A stretch of 64,000 nucleotides of DNA from JAFEDN01 sp963832945. Lineage in GTDB: Bacteria; Pseudomonadota; Gammaproteobacteria; Coxiellales; Coxiellaceae. The stretch is from positions 620,001-684,000 of the forward strand of contig CAWHVV010000010.1 in assembly GCA_963832945.1 (NCBI GenBank), given 5' to 3'. Of the stretch, positions 24,514 to 33,076 are shown in pieces. The position numbers and the translations under genes were made by a program. The notes under the pieces are model-generated. The model was given only the letters and a program-made list of their open reading frames with translations. It was not told the DNA's origin and ran no database searches. Position 1 is the first letter of the stretch. Each line of letters starts with the position of its first letter.

Positions 24514-25594
24514 ATGAAAAATTCATTAGTAAAAAAATTATTAAACGTGACGGAGCGTTACCGTGAAATCAGCGACATGCTCAGTGATCCGGCCATTATT
24601 CGCGACCAGGACCGGTTTCGCGATTTAAGCAAGGAATACTCACAACTGGAGCCGGTGGCCAAATGCTTTTATGAATACCAGGATAACCAGCAGGCTCTCG
24701 AAGCCGCGCAGGAATTACTGAAAGATGCCGAATTCAAAAGCATGGCGGAAGATGAAATAACCACCCTGACCACGCAAAAACAGGTATTGGAAGAACGTTT
24801 AAAAAGCCTGCTCATTCCCCGGGACCCGGATGACGAACATAACGTATTTCTGGAAATCCGCGCCGGCACCGGCGGTCATGAGGCTGCGCTGTTCGCAGGC
24901 GATTTATTTCGCATGTACAATCGATTCGCAGAAAACATGGGCTGGAAAGTCTCTATCGTGTCAGAACATGCGGGAGAACAGGGAGGGTTCAAGGAAATTA
25001 TCGCGCGCATTGAAGGCCAGGGGGTCTACTCGCAACTAAAATTTGAATCGGGTACGCATCGAGTGCAACGGGTTCCCGCTACTGAAGCGCAGGGCCGCAT
25101 TCACACTTCCGCCTGCACGGTGGCGGTCATGCCGGAAGCGGCCAGAAATTGAAGCGGTAAAAATTAATTTGGCGGACTGTCGCATCGATACATTTCGCGC
25201 TTCCGGCGCCGGCGGTCAGCACGTCAATAAAACCGACTCGGCCATTCGCATTACCCACATGCCCACCGGCATTGTGGTTGAGTGTCAGGACGAACGCTCT
25301 CAGCATAAAAACAAGGCCCGGGCGCTGTCTTTGCTGCAATCGCGCATCATGGCCGCACAGCAGGCGGAGCGGGCGCGAGAAGAGGCGGCGACCCGCAAAA
25401 GCCTGGTCGGCAGCGGTGACCGTTCCGAACGGATACGCACTTACAATTTCCCGCAGGGGCGGATTACTGACCATCGTATCGGGTTAACCCTTTATTCGCT
25501 GGAACAGGTGATGGAAGGAAAATTACCGCAGGTGATTGATCCGTTAATTCGCGAACTTCAGGCAGAACAACTGGCGCGCCTCGATGAAGAATAA
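24514..25594 (+). CDS. prfA: Peptide chain release factor 1, frameshifted
   Basis: The product is RF1, which recognises UAA/UAG. The first frame (24514-25152) gives residues 1 to about 210, including GTHRVQRVPATEAQGRIHTS with the PxT recognition motif. The second (from about 25140 to 25594) resumes with PEIEAVKIN, the GGQ motif (RASGAGGQHVNKTDSAIRI) and the C-terminal domain. Reading GCG-CCA instead of GCGGCCA at about 25137-25143 joins them seamlessly, a single surplus G. Because RF1 is essential and all motifs are intact, this is probably a base-calling error. The stop overlaps the prmC start by 11 bases. Confidence 0.92.
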
Positions 25595-26427
25595 TCAAAA
25601 TACTATTAACGACATCGTTAACCAAATGACCCAAACCCTGGCGGGCCGGTAGCGACACGCCGCGACTGGACGCCGAATTACTGGTCGCCGCCGTGCTACA
25701 GCATTCGCGCTCGTGGATATTCTCGCACTGGGAGCAAACTCTTACCTCTGAACAGTACCTGCAGCTTGAAAATTTGAGTAGTCGCCGGGCCGGTGGCGAA
25801 CCGATGGCCTATATTCTGGAGCACAAAGAATTCTGGGGATTAAAACTGACTGTCACACCGGAGGTTCTCGTGCCTCGACCCGAAACCGAGCATCTGGTTG
25901 AATGGATTTTAGCCAACTTCCCGGCGACCACCTCACTGCAACTGGCTGATTTGGGCACAGGTTCGGGCGCTATTGCGCTGGCGCTGGCTTTGGAGAGACC
26001 GGTTTGGCAGGTAGACGCCACCGATTATTCCCTTCCCGCGCTGACGCTGGCCAAACAAAACGCCGAACAACATCAACTCCCTAATATCCAGTTTTTTTTG
26101 GGCAATTGGTGCGCGGCGTTGCCCCGGAGGCGGTATTCTTTGCTGGTGAGCAACCCTCCGTATATTGCCGAAGAAGACCCTCATCTTCAGCGTTTATCGC
26201 ACGAACCCTTGCAGGCTCTGGTGTCCGGGATTGACGGTTTAAATGCAATTCGGGAAATCATCGCCGGCGCCCCTGATTATCTGGTTCCTTCGGGTTGTCT
26301 GATATTAGAACATGGCCATGAACAGGCCGCCGCCATTAATAAACTGCTCAGGCAACAGGGCTTTAAGGATGTGCAAAGCCATTTCGATCTGGCCGGTCTG
26401 CCCCGTTTTTTCACCGCCCGCCGTTAG
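25584..26427 (+). CDS. prmC: Release factor glutamine methyltransferase, frameshifted
   Basis: PrmC methylates the GGQ glutamine of release factors. The ATG at 25584 overlaps prfA and encodes MKNNQNTINDIVNQMTQTLA before an apparent stop at about 25651. Removing one C in GGGCCGG restores a continuous frame into GSDTPRLDAELLVAAVL. Downstream are the SAM motif LADLGTGSGAIALALALE (about residue 115) and the substrate motif LVSNPPYI (about residue 185). Gene order hemA-prfA-prmC supports the call. The last 39 bases of the gene and 22 following bases are duplicated at 28848-28908. Confidence 0.92.
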
Positions 26428-26479
26428 CAGGGCCACCGCCTCATGAAAATTTGGTCTGGAATTGTAATTCTTCATTCTA

Positions 26480-26519
26480 TTGAGTAAAATTACTCAATAT
26501 ATTGAGTAATTTTACTCAA
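26480..26519. promoter_or_regulatory. Two tandem 18-bp palindromes, operator-like
   Basis: Perfect palindromes TTGAGTAAAATTACTCAA (26480-26497) and TTGAGTAATTTTACTCAA (26502-26519) have centres 22 bp apart, about two helical turns. A degenerate half-site TTGAGCAATT follows at 26524. The block lies 36 bases before the start of the DUF4143 ATPase gene, as expected for an operator. A double terminator for prmC is less likely because there is no GC-rich stem. Confidence 0.55.
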
Positions 26520-26554
26520 GACATTGAGCAATTCTAAAATTCGAGAATAAGCTG

Positions 26555-27736
26555 TTGTTTAAAAGAGAAATTTTAAAAAAATTATTGAGCCGTCTGGAGA
26601 CATCTCAGGTCCTAATCCAGGCACTCATGGGCCCCCGTCAAGTCGGCAAAACTACTCTTGCCCGCCAATTACAGGAATCGGCCAGTCTGCCGTGTATTTA
26701 TGCTTCTGCGGACAGCGCGGGACTGCAGGGAGCCAGCTGGATTCAAACCCAGTGGGATCTCGCGCGTCAAAAGCTGCTGACCAATTCCCAAGCGCTATTG
26801 ATATTAGACGAAATTCAGATGCTGCCAAACTGGTCGGCGCGAGTGAAACAATTTTGGGACAAGGATCGTTTTGCTAACCGCTCGCTCAATGTGGTGTTAT
26901 TAGGATCTGCACCCTGGCTCATGCAAAAAGGGTTAGCAGATAGCCTGGCGGGACGATTTGAAAACATACCGGTGAGACATTGGTCTTTCATGGAAATGCG
27001 GGAGGCTTTCGGTTTCAGTTTGGAACAATACATTTATTTTGGAGGATATCCTGGGGCAGCTCAATTCATTAACGATCAACCGCGTTGGAAAAGATATGTT
27101 ATTGATTCACTTATTGAAACTACTTTATCGCGAGATATTTTACTGATGACACGGATCGACAAACCTGCCCTGCTTCGGCAATTATTTAAATTAAGCTGCG
27201 ATTATTCCGGACAGATTTTATCCTACCAGAAAATGTTGGGGCAACTCGATGATGCGGGCAATACCACAACTCTGGCTCATTATTTGAAATTGCTCGAAGC
27301 GGCTGGTTTAATCGCCGGTTTAGAAAAATATACTGCCGGAAAAGCCAGGCAGCGTGCTTCCAGTCCCAAATTGACTGTTTTGAATACGGCGCTCATTTCG
27401 GCTTCCCTGGAAAATAATTTCGAAGAAGTCCGCGCGGATTCTACAGCGTGGGGTCGGCTGGTTGAATCCTGCGTGGGAGCTTATTTATGTAACCAGGCCG
27501 TGGATACGGCTATTCAAATCGATTACTGGCGGGAAGGTCATACCGAAGTCGATTATGTTCTGGTCCATGGAAAAAAACTCACCGCTATCGAAGTTAAAAG
27601 CGGGAACCGCAAAAAATCTCTGCCCGGGCTGGACGTTTTTACAAAGATGTATCGGCCACATAAAATTATTCAGATAGGTAACCACGGATTGACACTGGAA
27701 GAATTTTTACAGACACCGATAGAAAATCTCGTTTAG
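26555..27736 (+). CDS. DUF4143-type P-loop ATPase
   Basis: The 393-residue protein has Walker A ALMGPRQVGKTTLARQL near residue 24, Walker B ALLILDEIQMLPNW near residue 82 and a sensor region VVLLGSAPWLMQKG. A C-terminal DUF4143/PD-(D/E)XK-like domain follows (IDYWREGHTEVDYVLVHGKK, LTAIEVKSGNRKK: E..D..E.K pattern). The start is TTG (26555), with only a weak ribosome site. These ATPases are widespread accessory genes with no settled role. The gene lies between prmC and a DUF2007 gene fragment in a hotspot of exchanged cassettes. Confidence 0.85.
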   Translation: MFKREILKKLLSRLETSQVLIQALMGPRQVGKTTLARQLQESASLPCIYASADSAGLQGASWIQTQWDLARQKLLTNSQALLILDEIQMLPNWSARVKQFWDKDRFANRSLNVVLLGSAPWLMQKGLADSLAGRFENIPVRHWSFMEMREAFGFSLEQYIYFGGYPGAAQFINDQPRWKRYVIDSLIETTLSRDILLMTRIDKPALLRQLFKLSCDYSGQILSYQKMLGQLDDAGNTTTLAHYLKLLEAAGLIAGLEKYTAGKARQRASSPKLTVLNTALISASLENNFEEVRADSTAWGRLVESCVGAYLCNQAVDTAIQIDYWREGHTEVDYVLVHGKKLTAIEVKSGNRKKSLPGLDVFTKMYRPHKIIQIGNHGLTLEEFLQTPIENLV

Positions 27737-27776
27737 ATCTCCGGTCTGCGGCGCCGCAATTCCAGCATGTCGTAAA
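27712..27776 (-). repeat. DUF2007-gene 3' fragment forming a direct repeat
   Basis: This 65-bp stretch, including the ATPase stop codon and the 3' end of a minus-strand DUF2007 gene, recurs with small indels at 28252-28312. It marks the left boundary of a block (27777-28251) with the DUF2442/DUF4160 genes. Recombination between short homologies probably placed that block here. Confidence 0.7.
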
Positions 27777-27816
27777 CTGGCCGAGTTATTCCCGGAAGTT
27801 TTGATAACTCCCCTTC

Positions 27817-28134
27817 CTATTTTATAACCCACTGGCCATGACGCCTAATTTCAGCGTGCATGGCGTCAGGAGCAAGGTCAATTTCACCAGGCCAGGTCAC
27901 CACACCCTGTTGGAGATACACCTGATTAAACAGTTCGATATCTTTCAGCTTTGTAAAGATCCCTGCTTTATCGCTCATAATGAGATGCCACATGTCAACG
28001 GTACCACTCGTTCCATCAACAAACTCAACTTCAAGCCTATAGTTGGCAAGAGGTATCACTCTGGTAAGCCGCCACGGGGCGGTACATACTATTCCAGGGG
28101 AGATATTTTTTTCGGTGATTGATTTTCTTTGCAT
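27817..28134 (-). CDS. DUF2442-domain protein (putative antitoxin partner)
   Basis: The 105-residue protein starts at an ATG with GGAGG 10 bases upstream. LTRVIPLANYRLEVEFVDGT, then GIFTKLKDIELFNQVYLQQ and VTWPGEIDLAPDAMHAEI match the DUF2442 core. DUF2442 genes commonly follow DUF4160 genes and the pair is suspected to be a toxin-antitoxin or regulatory unit. The upstream DUF4160 partner here is truncated, overlapping by 46 bases, so this gene is likely an orphan remnant. Confidence 0.75.
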   Translation of the reverse strand: MQRKSITEKNISPGIVCTAPWRLTRVIPLANYRLEVEFVDGTSGTVDMWHLIMSDKAGIFTKLKDIELFNQVYLQQGVVTWPGEIDLAPDAMHAEIRRHGQWVIK

Positions 28135-28235
28135 AATTTCCAATCCTCCAGTAGTTCAGCACGATGCACAGACGCCCATTCCAGGATCAATGCTAATGCC
28201 CTGCGCGGCATAGCTCCTTGAATAATTTCAGAAGA
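28089..28235 (-). pseudogene. DUF4160 gene, C-terminal fragment
   Basis: The last 46 or so codons encode IIQGAMPRRALALILEWASV then HRAELLEDWKLC and KKISPLE, which fit the end of DUF4160 proteins (GxLPxrAL...EW...HxxEL...W). The N-terminal half with the HNPPHFHA motif is absent; upstream the frame runs into unrelated sequence and the duplicated DUF2007 end. It is a truncated partner of the following DUF2442 gene. Confidence 0.65.
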
Positions 28236-28270
28236 ATTTTTACAAATTTTTACAGACACGAAAATCTCGT

Positions 28271-28579
28271 TTAGATCTCCGGTCTGTCGGCGCCGCAATT
28301 CCAGCATGTCGTAAACTGACCTTCCAGTTGCTCACCACAGCGGCATTTCCATGGTTTAGACGGGGTTAAGGGTAATGAATTTGCCTCAATAAGTTGCATT
28401 GCTTTTTCGTAATATTGGCTATCCATCACCCATAATTCAGGTCTGGCGGATACCGGAGGAAGTTCTCCGGCGGCTGGGGGATACTCATTTTTAATGAAGC
28501 AAATAATCCCTTCACTTTCGAGAATGGATTTTAATAAATAAAGCTGGGTTCTATCATCGGCAACTAATAATTTCTCCAC
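28271..28579 (-). CDS. DUF2007/zinc-ribbon protein, copy 1 (altered ribbon)
   Basis: The 102-residue protein has an N-terminal DUF2007 fold (MEKLLVADDRTQLYLLKSIL, ICFIKNEY, ELWVMDSQYYEKAMQLIEA) and a C-terminal zinc ribbon. In this copy the first knuckle reads CRC rather than CPRC because three bases are missing relative to copy 2; the second knuckle CWNC is intact. Metal binding may therefore be impaired. The function of the family is unknown (once called putative signal-transducing proteins). Copies 1 and 2 share their downstream hairpin element and are about 95% alike by eye. Confidence 0.75.
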   Translation of the reverse strand: MEKLLVADDRTQLYLLKSILESEGIICFIKNEYPPAAGELPPVSARPELWVMDSQYYEKAMQLIEANSLPLTPSKPWKCRCGEQLEGQFTTCWNCGADRPEI

Positions 28580-28614
28580 GTGGGTATAGTAGCATAATTA
28601 TATTCAAAAAAATT

Positions 28615-28791
28615 GGCTAAAAAATTCGGGATCAAGTCCTGAGTAATCCCCACGAAATTATTAATTTTTACAATGCAGTAAACAAAACTCGCTACGTGTC
28701 ATTCCAGCGAAAGCTGGAATCCGCTTTTCCCGTGCAGACCATGGATTCCAGCCTTCGCTGGAATGACACGCCTAAAATGAGTTTTTTAGCC
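28615..28791. repeat. Inverted-repeat element beside DUF2007, copy 1
   Basis: Outer ends GGCTAAAAAA (28615-28624) and TTTTTTAGCC (28782-28791) are inverted repeats. Inside, GTGTCATTCCAGCGAAAGCT and its near complement form a long hairpin around 28697-28770. The core resembles the widespread GGAATGAC/CCAGCGAAAGCTGG REP-type palindromes. An equal copy lies at 29958-30134. Confidence 0.7.
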
Positions 28792-28847
28792 GAAAATTAA
28801 TAAAATAGATGGGTTCACCGAATAAGAAAATTCGGGGTCAAGTCCTT

Positions 28848-28908
28848 CTGGCCGGTCTGCCCCGTTTTTTCACCGCCCGCCGTTAGCAGGGCCACCGCCT
28901 CATGAAAA
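28848..28908 (+). repeat. Duplicate of the prmC 3' end
   Basis: These 61 bases are identical to 26389-26449, covering the last codons of prmC (LAGLPRFFTARR) plus the following intergenic start. They are out of gene context here and lie upstream of the RelB-YafQ pair. The fragment shows that the region downstream of prmC was duplicated. Confidence 0.85.
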
Positions 28909-28979
28909 CCTGTAGAGCTTGAAACGTAGTCTCAATGGTACTACAATTATTATGTAAAATTTAATTTAAAGGTGACATT

Positions 28980-29246
28980 ATGCATACATCTGATACCTAT
29001 GTTCGTGCGCGCATTGATAGTGCTACAAAAGAGCGTGCTGCTGATGCCCTGGAGGCAATGGGTTTATCCATCTCGGACGCTATTCGCTTGCTCATGTTGC
29101 GGGTAGCTGATGAGCGCCGACTGCCCTTCGAGATAAAAGTTCCTAACTCGCAGACTCAAAAGGCTATGATGGAACTTGAATCTGGTAAAGGTAAGCGGCA
29201 TAAGAGCATCCATGCCTTAATGGAAGATTTAAATGAGGATGATTGA
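28980..29246 (+). CDS. relB: RelB/DinJ-family antitoxin
   Basis: The 88-residue protein has the ribbon-helix-helix pattern of RelB/DinJ: YVRARIDSATKERAADALEA, then MGLSISDAIRLLMLRVADER and LPFEIKVPNSQT. The C-terminal part should wrap the toxin. It overlaps the toxin gene by 14 bases. Upstream, GTAGT and ACTAC half-sites around 28929-28947 may be the autoregulatory operator. It lies in a cassette between the duplicated prmC end and DUF2007 copy 2. Confidence 0.88.
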   Translation: MHTSDTYVRARIDSATKERAADALEAMGLSISDAIRLLMLRVADERRLPFEIKVPNSQTQKAMMELESGKGKRHKSIHALMEDLNEDD

Positions 29247-29517
29247 GCGCTCAACAGCATTCAAACGGGATTATAAACGGGTAAGAGCTACCCCACGTTA
29301 TAGTAAGAGTTTGGACTCATTGCTTTCTGATATCCTGGAACTTTTATTAGCAGATAAAGCGCTACCCGATAAAAATTGTGATCATGCATTAACTGGCGCC
29401 TGGAATGGATATCGTGAATGTCATATTAAACCCAATCTTTTACTGATCTATAAAAAATCAGATCAAAATACGCTGCGGTTAGCACGGCTAGGATCACATA
29501 GTGAATTGTTTGACTGA
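29233..29517 (+). CDS. yafQ: YafQ/RelE-family mRNA interferase toxin
   Basis: The 94-residue protein has the YafQ layout: FKRDYKRVRATPRYSKSLDS, then DHALTGAWNGYRECHIKPNL, LLIYKKSDQNTLRLARLGSH, SELF. The basic region and the terminal His-containing segment correspond to catalytic residues of YafQ toxins, which cut mRNA on the ribosome. It overlaps its antitoxin gene, the usual antitoxin-first order. Likely an intact type II module. Confidence 0.88.
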   Translation: MRMIERSTAFKRDYKRVRATPRYSKSLDSLLSDILELLLADKALPDKNCDHALTGAWNGYRECHIKPNLLLIYKKSDQNTLRLARLGSHSELFD

Positions 29518-29604
29518 GTTTCAAATTTTTCGGATTCTCTATTGTTTAACTTCAATTAAAGCATACTCAATCTCAGGCATCTCTATATTTTTCGTATAAA
29601 ATCA

Positions 29605-29922
29605 TTACAAATCGGCGCCAGGCCTGCCGGTTCCGCAATTCCAGCATGTCGTAAACTGGCCTTCCAATTGCTCGCCGCAGCGTGGGCATTTCCATGGCCT
29701 GGATGATGTTACGGGTAATGAATTTGCCTCGATAAGTTGCATTGCCTTTTCATAGTATTGGTTATCCATCACCCATAATTCAGGTCTGGCGGATACCGGA
29801 GGAAGTTCTCCGGCGGCTGGAGGATATTCATTTTTAATGAAGCAAATAATCCCCTCACTTTCGAGAATGGATTTTAATAAATAAAGCTGGGTTCTATCAT
29901 CGGCAACTAATAATTTCTCCAC
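29605..29922 (-). CDS. DUF2007/zinc-ribbon protein, copy 2 (intact ribbon)
   Basis: The 105-residue protein is nearly identical to the product of 28271-28579 but keeps the full zinc ribbon, CPRCGEQ ... CWNCG. This is presumably the functional copy. It is followed on the minus strand by nothing before the YafQ gene, and preceded upstream by the copy-2 inverted-repeat element. The gene was probably once directly downstream of prmC. Confidence 0.78.
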   Translation of the reverse strand: MEKLLVADDRTQLYLLKSILESEGIICFIKNEYPPAAGELPPVSARPELWVMDNQYYEKAMQLIEANSLPVTSSRPWKCPRCGEQLEGQFTTCWNCGTGRPGADL

Positions 29923-29957
29923 GTGGGTATAGTAGCATAATTATATTCAAAAAAATT

Positions 29958-30134
29958 GGCTAAAAAATTCGGGATCAAGTCCTGAGTAATCCCCACGAAA
30001 TTATTAATTTTTACAATGCAGTAAACAAAACTCGCTACGTGTCATTCCAGCGAAAGCTGGAATCCACTTTTCCCGTGCAGACCATGGATTCCAGCCTTCG
30101 CTGGAATGACACGCCTAAAATGAGTTTTTTAGCC
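29958..30134. repeat. Inverted-repeat element beside DUF2007, copy 2
   Basis: This is a nearly exact copy of 28615-28791 with the same ends and hairpin. Homology with copy 1 continues through the DUF2007 gene and stops at about 30166, giving a duplicated block of roughly 540 bp. Beyond it, 30199-30236 has a CCCTCACCCC...GGGAGAGGGAG repeat also seen in reduced form near 38200 and 53170. Confidence 0.7.
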
Positions 30135-30375
30135 AAAAATTAATAAAATAGATGGGTTCACCGAATATGTACGTTTCTCGTTGCTAACTGCTTGATTCTA
30201 CCCCTCACCCCAACCATCTCCCCAAGGGAGAGGGAGTTTTTGGGCTCAGTCGCGAATTTTTGTCATGTACAGAGGAAAAATCAAAATCTATCTTCATCGA
30301 AAAAACTAATATTTCTTTAATAATCAATTGGTAAAATGATAGAAAACAAAGATAGGGCAAAAAATAGAGGTAAAT

Positions 30376-31887
30376 ATGCATCAAGTTTTAGAGAAGATAC
30401 AAAAAGCCAAAAATTCTGGGGACATTAATAATATTTTGCAGGAAAATAATTATGACGAGGCGGGAGAAGAAGTACAGAAGGCAATATTTAAACGATTGGA
30501 AATAATTGAGTCCAATAAAGGGGATACTTTTTCAAAAGATTTTAAAGAGGATTTAAGCGATAAATGGATGGATAAAATAGATAAAGAAGAAGGAGAGGAA
30601 GAAAATTCTTCGAAAATTCTATATCAAATATTTTTATCAAAAATTCAAAGTCTTAAACATCGAGTAGGAACCTTTAAACTGCAACCGATTTCTCCTACTA
30701 TAAATGTAATCCGTGATTTAAATGAACAATTAGAGAAATTTAAATTAAAGATTGGAAAACTTAAGAAAAAAATTGATGATTCTGATATATCAGAAAAAGA
30801 ATTTTTAATTTCAAAATTAGTTCTTTTAGAGAAGGAATGCGAAAGATCATTCAAAGCACAAACTCCAAAAATTATAAGAACAGCTTTAAATTATTTCGTT
30901 AGCACCCACGAAAATAATAAGCAGGATAAAACAAAAATATTCGATGATGTAGTTTTCCCCAGTGAAGACGACAACACACTTGTCAATGTAGTTAACATAA
31001 AAGATATTAACAGCATAAGAGATGAAATTAATAAATTTAGGCTTTCTCTTGGTCTGAGCAATACCAAGTTAACACAAACTGTAAAGACGCAAACTAAAGA
31101 AGTTACAGAAAATCAAATAAGTAACACTTCTGGTCAGGCCTCAAAACCCGAAGAGGGGACTTTCGAGGACGATAAAGTAGTACCCTATAATCCTAATGTT
31201 ACCCCTGAGGAAACTAATCAAGTTAACTTAACTCCAGGTAGTCAAAGTAAAAGTGAAATTGAATTGCGAGGCTCCGCACCAAAAAGAGAAGTTCGCGTTC
31301 CTTCCATGAACCACAAAACAAGCAATAAAGCTGAGGAGAAGCCTCGACCTTTTATCGGTCTGGTTGGTTTATTTGGCCAAGTATTTTATCGAATTTCCGT
31401 ATGGTGGCTTAAAAGAAATTCAGGACCTGGTAAACAGCCTAAAAAAGAAAATTCAAAATCGTCAAATTCTACAGTTGCTTCAACTCCTTATGAAAATGAG
31501 ACCAAAGGCACAAATCAGTTGGGTGCGGCTGATTTAGAACGACGCTCAAAAACTAAAGTAGAGAGTGATCATAAATCGGACAAATCCGGCCATTCTTCCA
31601 ACGAAAATTATCTTGAAACGGATAAAAATAGTACAATTTTAGAACAAAATTTGTTATCAAATACCCCCGTCGTTTCAAATCAGCCGCACCCAAATCAGTT
31701 GAAAAGATTGCGCGCAAAAACCGAAGGGAATTTTATTAAAGGGATATCAGAAGATACAATACCGGAAAGAACCGTCTCTGAGCCTCGTATCCTTATTGGC
31801 AAATTTAGTTTTTCGAATGAGATGAAAAATAAAAGTCAAGCCTTACACGACATACCCCTTGATACGCTGGGCACCCCCGATCCTTGA
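30376..31887 (+). CDS. Coiled-coil, low-complexity protein, candidate effector
   Basis: I do not recognise this 503-residue protein. It is highly charged and AT-rich. Coiled-coil helices lie at about residues 110-165 (LNEQLEKFKLKIGKLKKKID). A long Ser/Asn/Lys-rich disordered stretch follows from about 225 on, interrupted by a short hydrophobic patch (FIGLVGLFGQVFYRISVWWL, about residues 325-344) that could dip into a membrane. There is no signal peptide. A GAGGTAAAT site precedes the ATG and a clear hairpin terminator follows. Such proteins in Legionellales are often Dot/Icm substrates; that is inference only. Confidence 0.6.
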   Translation: MHQVLEKIQKAKNSGDINNILQENNYDEAGEEVQKAIFKRLEIIESNKGDTFSKDFKEDLSDKWMDKIDKEEGEEENSSKILYQIFLSKIQSLKHRVGTFKLQPISPTINVIRDLNEQLEKFKLKIGKLKKKIDDSDISEKEFLISKLVLLEKECERSFKAQTPKIIRTALNYFVSTHENNKQDKTKIFDDVVFPSEDDNTLVNVVNIKDINSIRDEINKFRLSLGLSNTKLTQTVKTQTKEVTENQISNTSGQASKPEEGTFEDDKVVPYNPNVTPEETNQVNLTPGSQSKSEIELRGSAPKREVRVPSMNHKTSNKAEEKPRPFIGLVGLFGQVFYRISVWWLKRNSGPGKQPKKENSKSSNSTVASTPYENETKGTNQLGAADLERRSKTKVESDHKSDKSGHSSNENYLETDKNSTILEQNLLSNTPVVSNQPHPNQLKRLRAKTEGNFIKGISEDTIPERTVSEPRILIGKFSFSNEMKNKSQALHDIPLDTLGTPDP

Positions 31888-31920
31888 CGACACCATGAAA
31901 TATCTGTTTAACCTCTCGTA

Positions 31921-31952
31921 AAACAGCTGCTTACCAATATAAGCAGCTGTTT
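31921..31952 (+). terminator. Hairpin terminator after the coiled-coil gene
   Basis: A 12-bp perfect stem, AAACAGCTGCTT and AAGCAGCTGTTT, with an 8-base loop is followed by ATTCT. It is placed 34 bases after the stop codon at 31887. Confidence 0.6.
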
Positions 31953-32029
31953 ATTCTAATCAAGTCGAGATGATGGCTTGAGTAGCGTTTAAACTAAACT
32001 CCTGACTCAGGCTATGATAAAATATTAGG

Positions 32030-33076
32030 ATGAAAAACGCGAAGCGTCGGGTTGGGGTATTATTGATTAATCTGGGCACTCCCGCAGGGCCGGATAAACG
32101 CAGGGTTCGGGATTATTTAGCGGAATTTCTGAACGACCCGCGCGTCATCGATTTGCCGGCGCCGTTACGCCAACTTCTGGTCTACGGGCTTATTTTGCCG
32201 TTTCGACCCAAGGTTTCGGCGCATGCCTACCGGCAAATATGGACCAAAGAGGGCTCTCCACTACTTCTGTACAGTCAACAACTCGCTCATTCCCTGAACG
32301 TTGCCCTCGGTGAAACTTTTGTGGTCGAACTGGGCATGCGCTATGGACAACCAGGAATCGCCGCGGCTCTGCGGCGGTTGCGTGAACGGGGCTGCCAAAA
32401 ATTACTGATCCTGCCGCTGTTTCCTCAATATTCCTCTGCGGCCACCGGCTCCGCGCTGGAAAAAACACTGACAGAATTGCAAAAAAATACCGATATTCCA
32501 GACGTGAGATGGATAAATTCGTTTTTCGATCACACCGGATTTATACAGGCATGGAAAAGTCTTATCACCCGTCATGCCCCTGTCGAACAACCTGAAATGT
32601 GGATATTCAGCTATCATGGGCTGCCGGTCCGGCATCTGAATAAAAGAGGCTGTGCGACTTCGGAATGTCTCGCCCACACGCATTGCGCCGAAGCCAATGA
32701 CAGTAATCATTTGTGTTACCGCCGGCAATGCTTTGCCACCTCGCGGCTGCTGGCGGAAGCCCTAAAATTGTCCCCATCCCGGTATCGGGTCGCTTTTCAG
32801 TCCCGGCTAGGCCGTACCCCCTGGATAACGCCCTACACGGATCATTTATTAACGGAACTGGCCGCCCAGGGTATAAAACGCATTGCTATCGTTTGTCCCT
32901 CTTTTGTAGCAGACTGCCTGGAAACCCTGGAGGAAATCGGTATCCGCGGCCGTGCTCAATGGCATAGCCTGGGTGGGGATCGTTTTCATCTTCTCCCCTG
33001 TCTGAACGCAGACGGTGAATGGGTAAAAGCCCTGGCAGACATGGTCAGGTTGTCATACCCCGAGTCTGCTCGATAA
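32030..33076 (+). CDS. hemH: Ferrochelatase
   Basis: The 348-residue enzyme inserts Fe(II) into protoporphyrin IX, the last heme step. It begins VGVLLINLGTPAGPDKRRVR with DYLAEFLNDPRVIDLP, and has the active-site His motif FSYHGLPVRHLNKRG near residue 199 and YRVAFQSRLGRTPWITPYTD near residue 256. C-terminal LETLEEIGIRG includes a conserved Glu. Length is normal. Its last 32 bases overlap the convergent kinase gene. Confidence 0.96.
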   Translation: MKNAKRRVGVLLINLGTPAGPDKRRVRDYLAEFLNDPRVIDLPAPLRQLLVYGLILPFRPKVSAHAYRQIWTKEGSPLLLYSQQLAHSLNVALGETFVVELGMRYGQPGIAAALRRLRERGCQKLLILPLFPQYSSAATGSALEKTLTELQKNTDIPDVRWINSFFDHTGFIQAWKSLITRHAPVEQPEMWIFSYHGLPVRHLNKRGCATSECLAHTHCAEANDSNHLCYRRQCFATSRLLAEALKLSPSRYRVAFQSRLGRTPWITPYTDHLLTELAAQGIKRIAIVCPSFVADCLETLEEIGIRGRAQWHSLGGDRFHLLPCLNADGEWVKALADMVRLSYPESAR

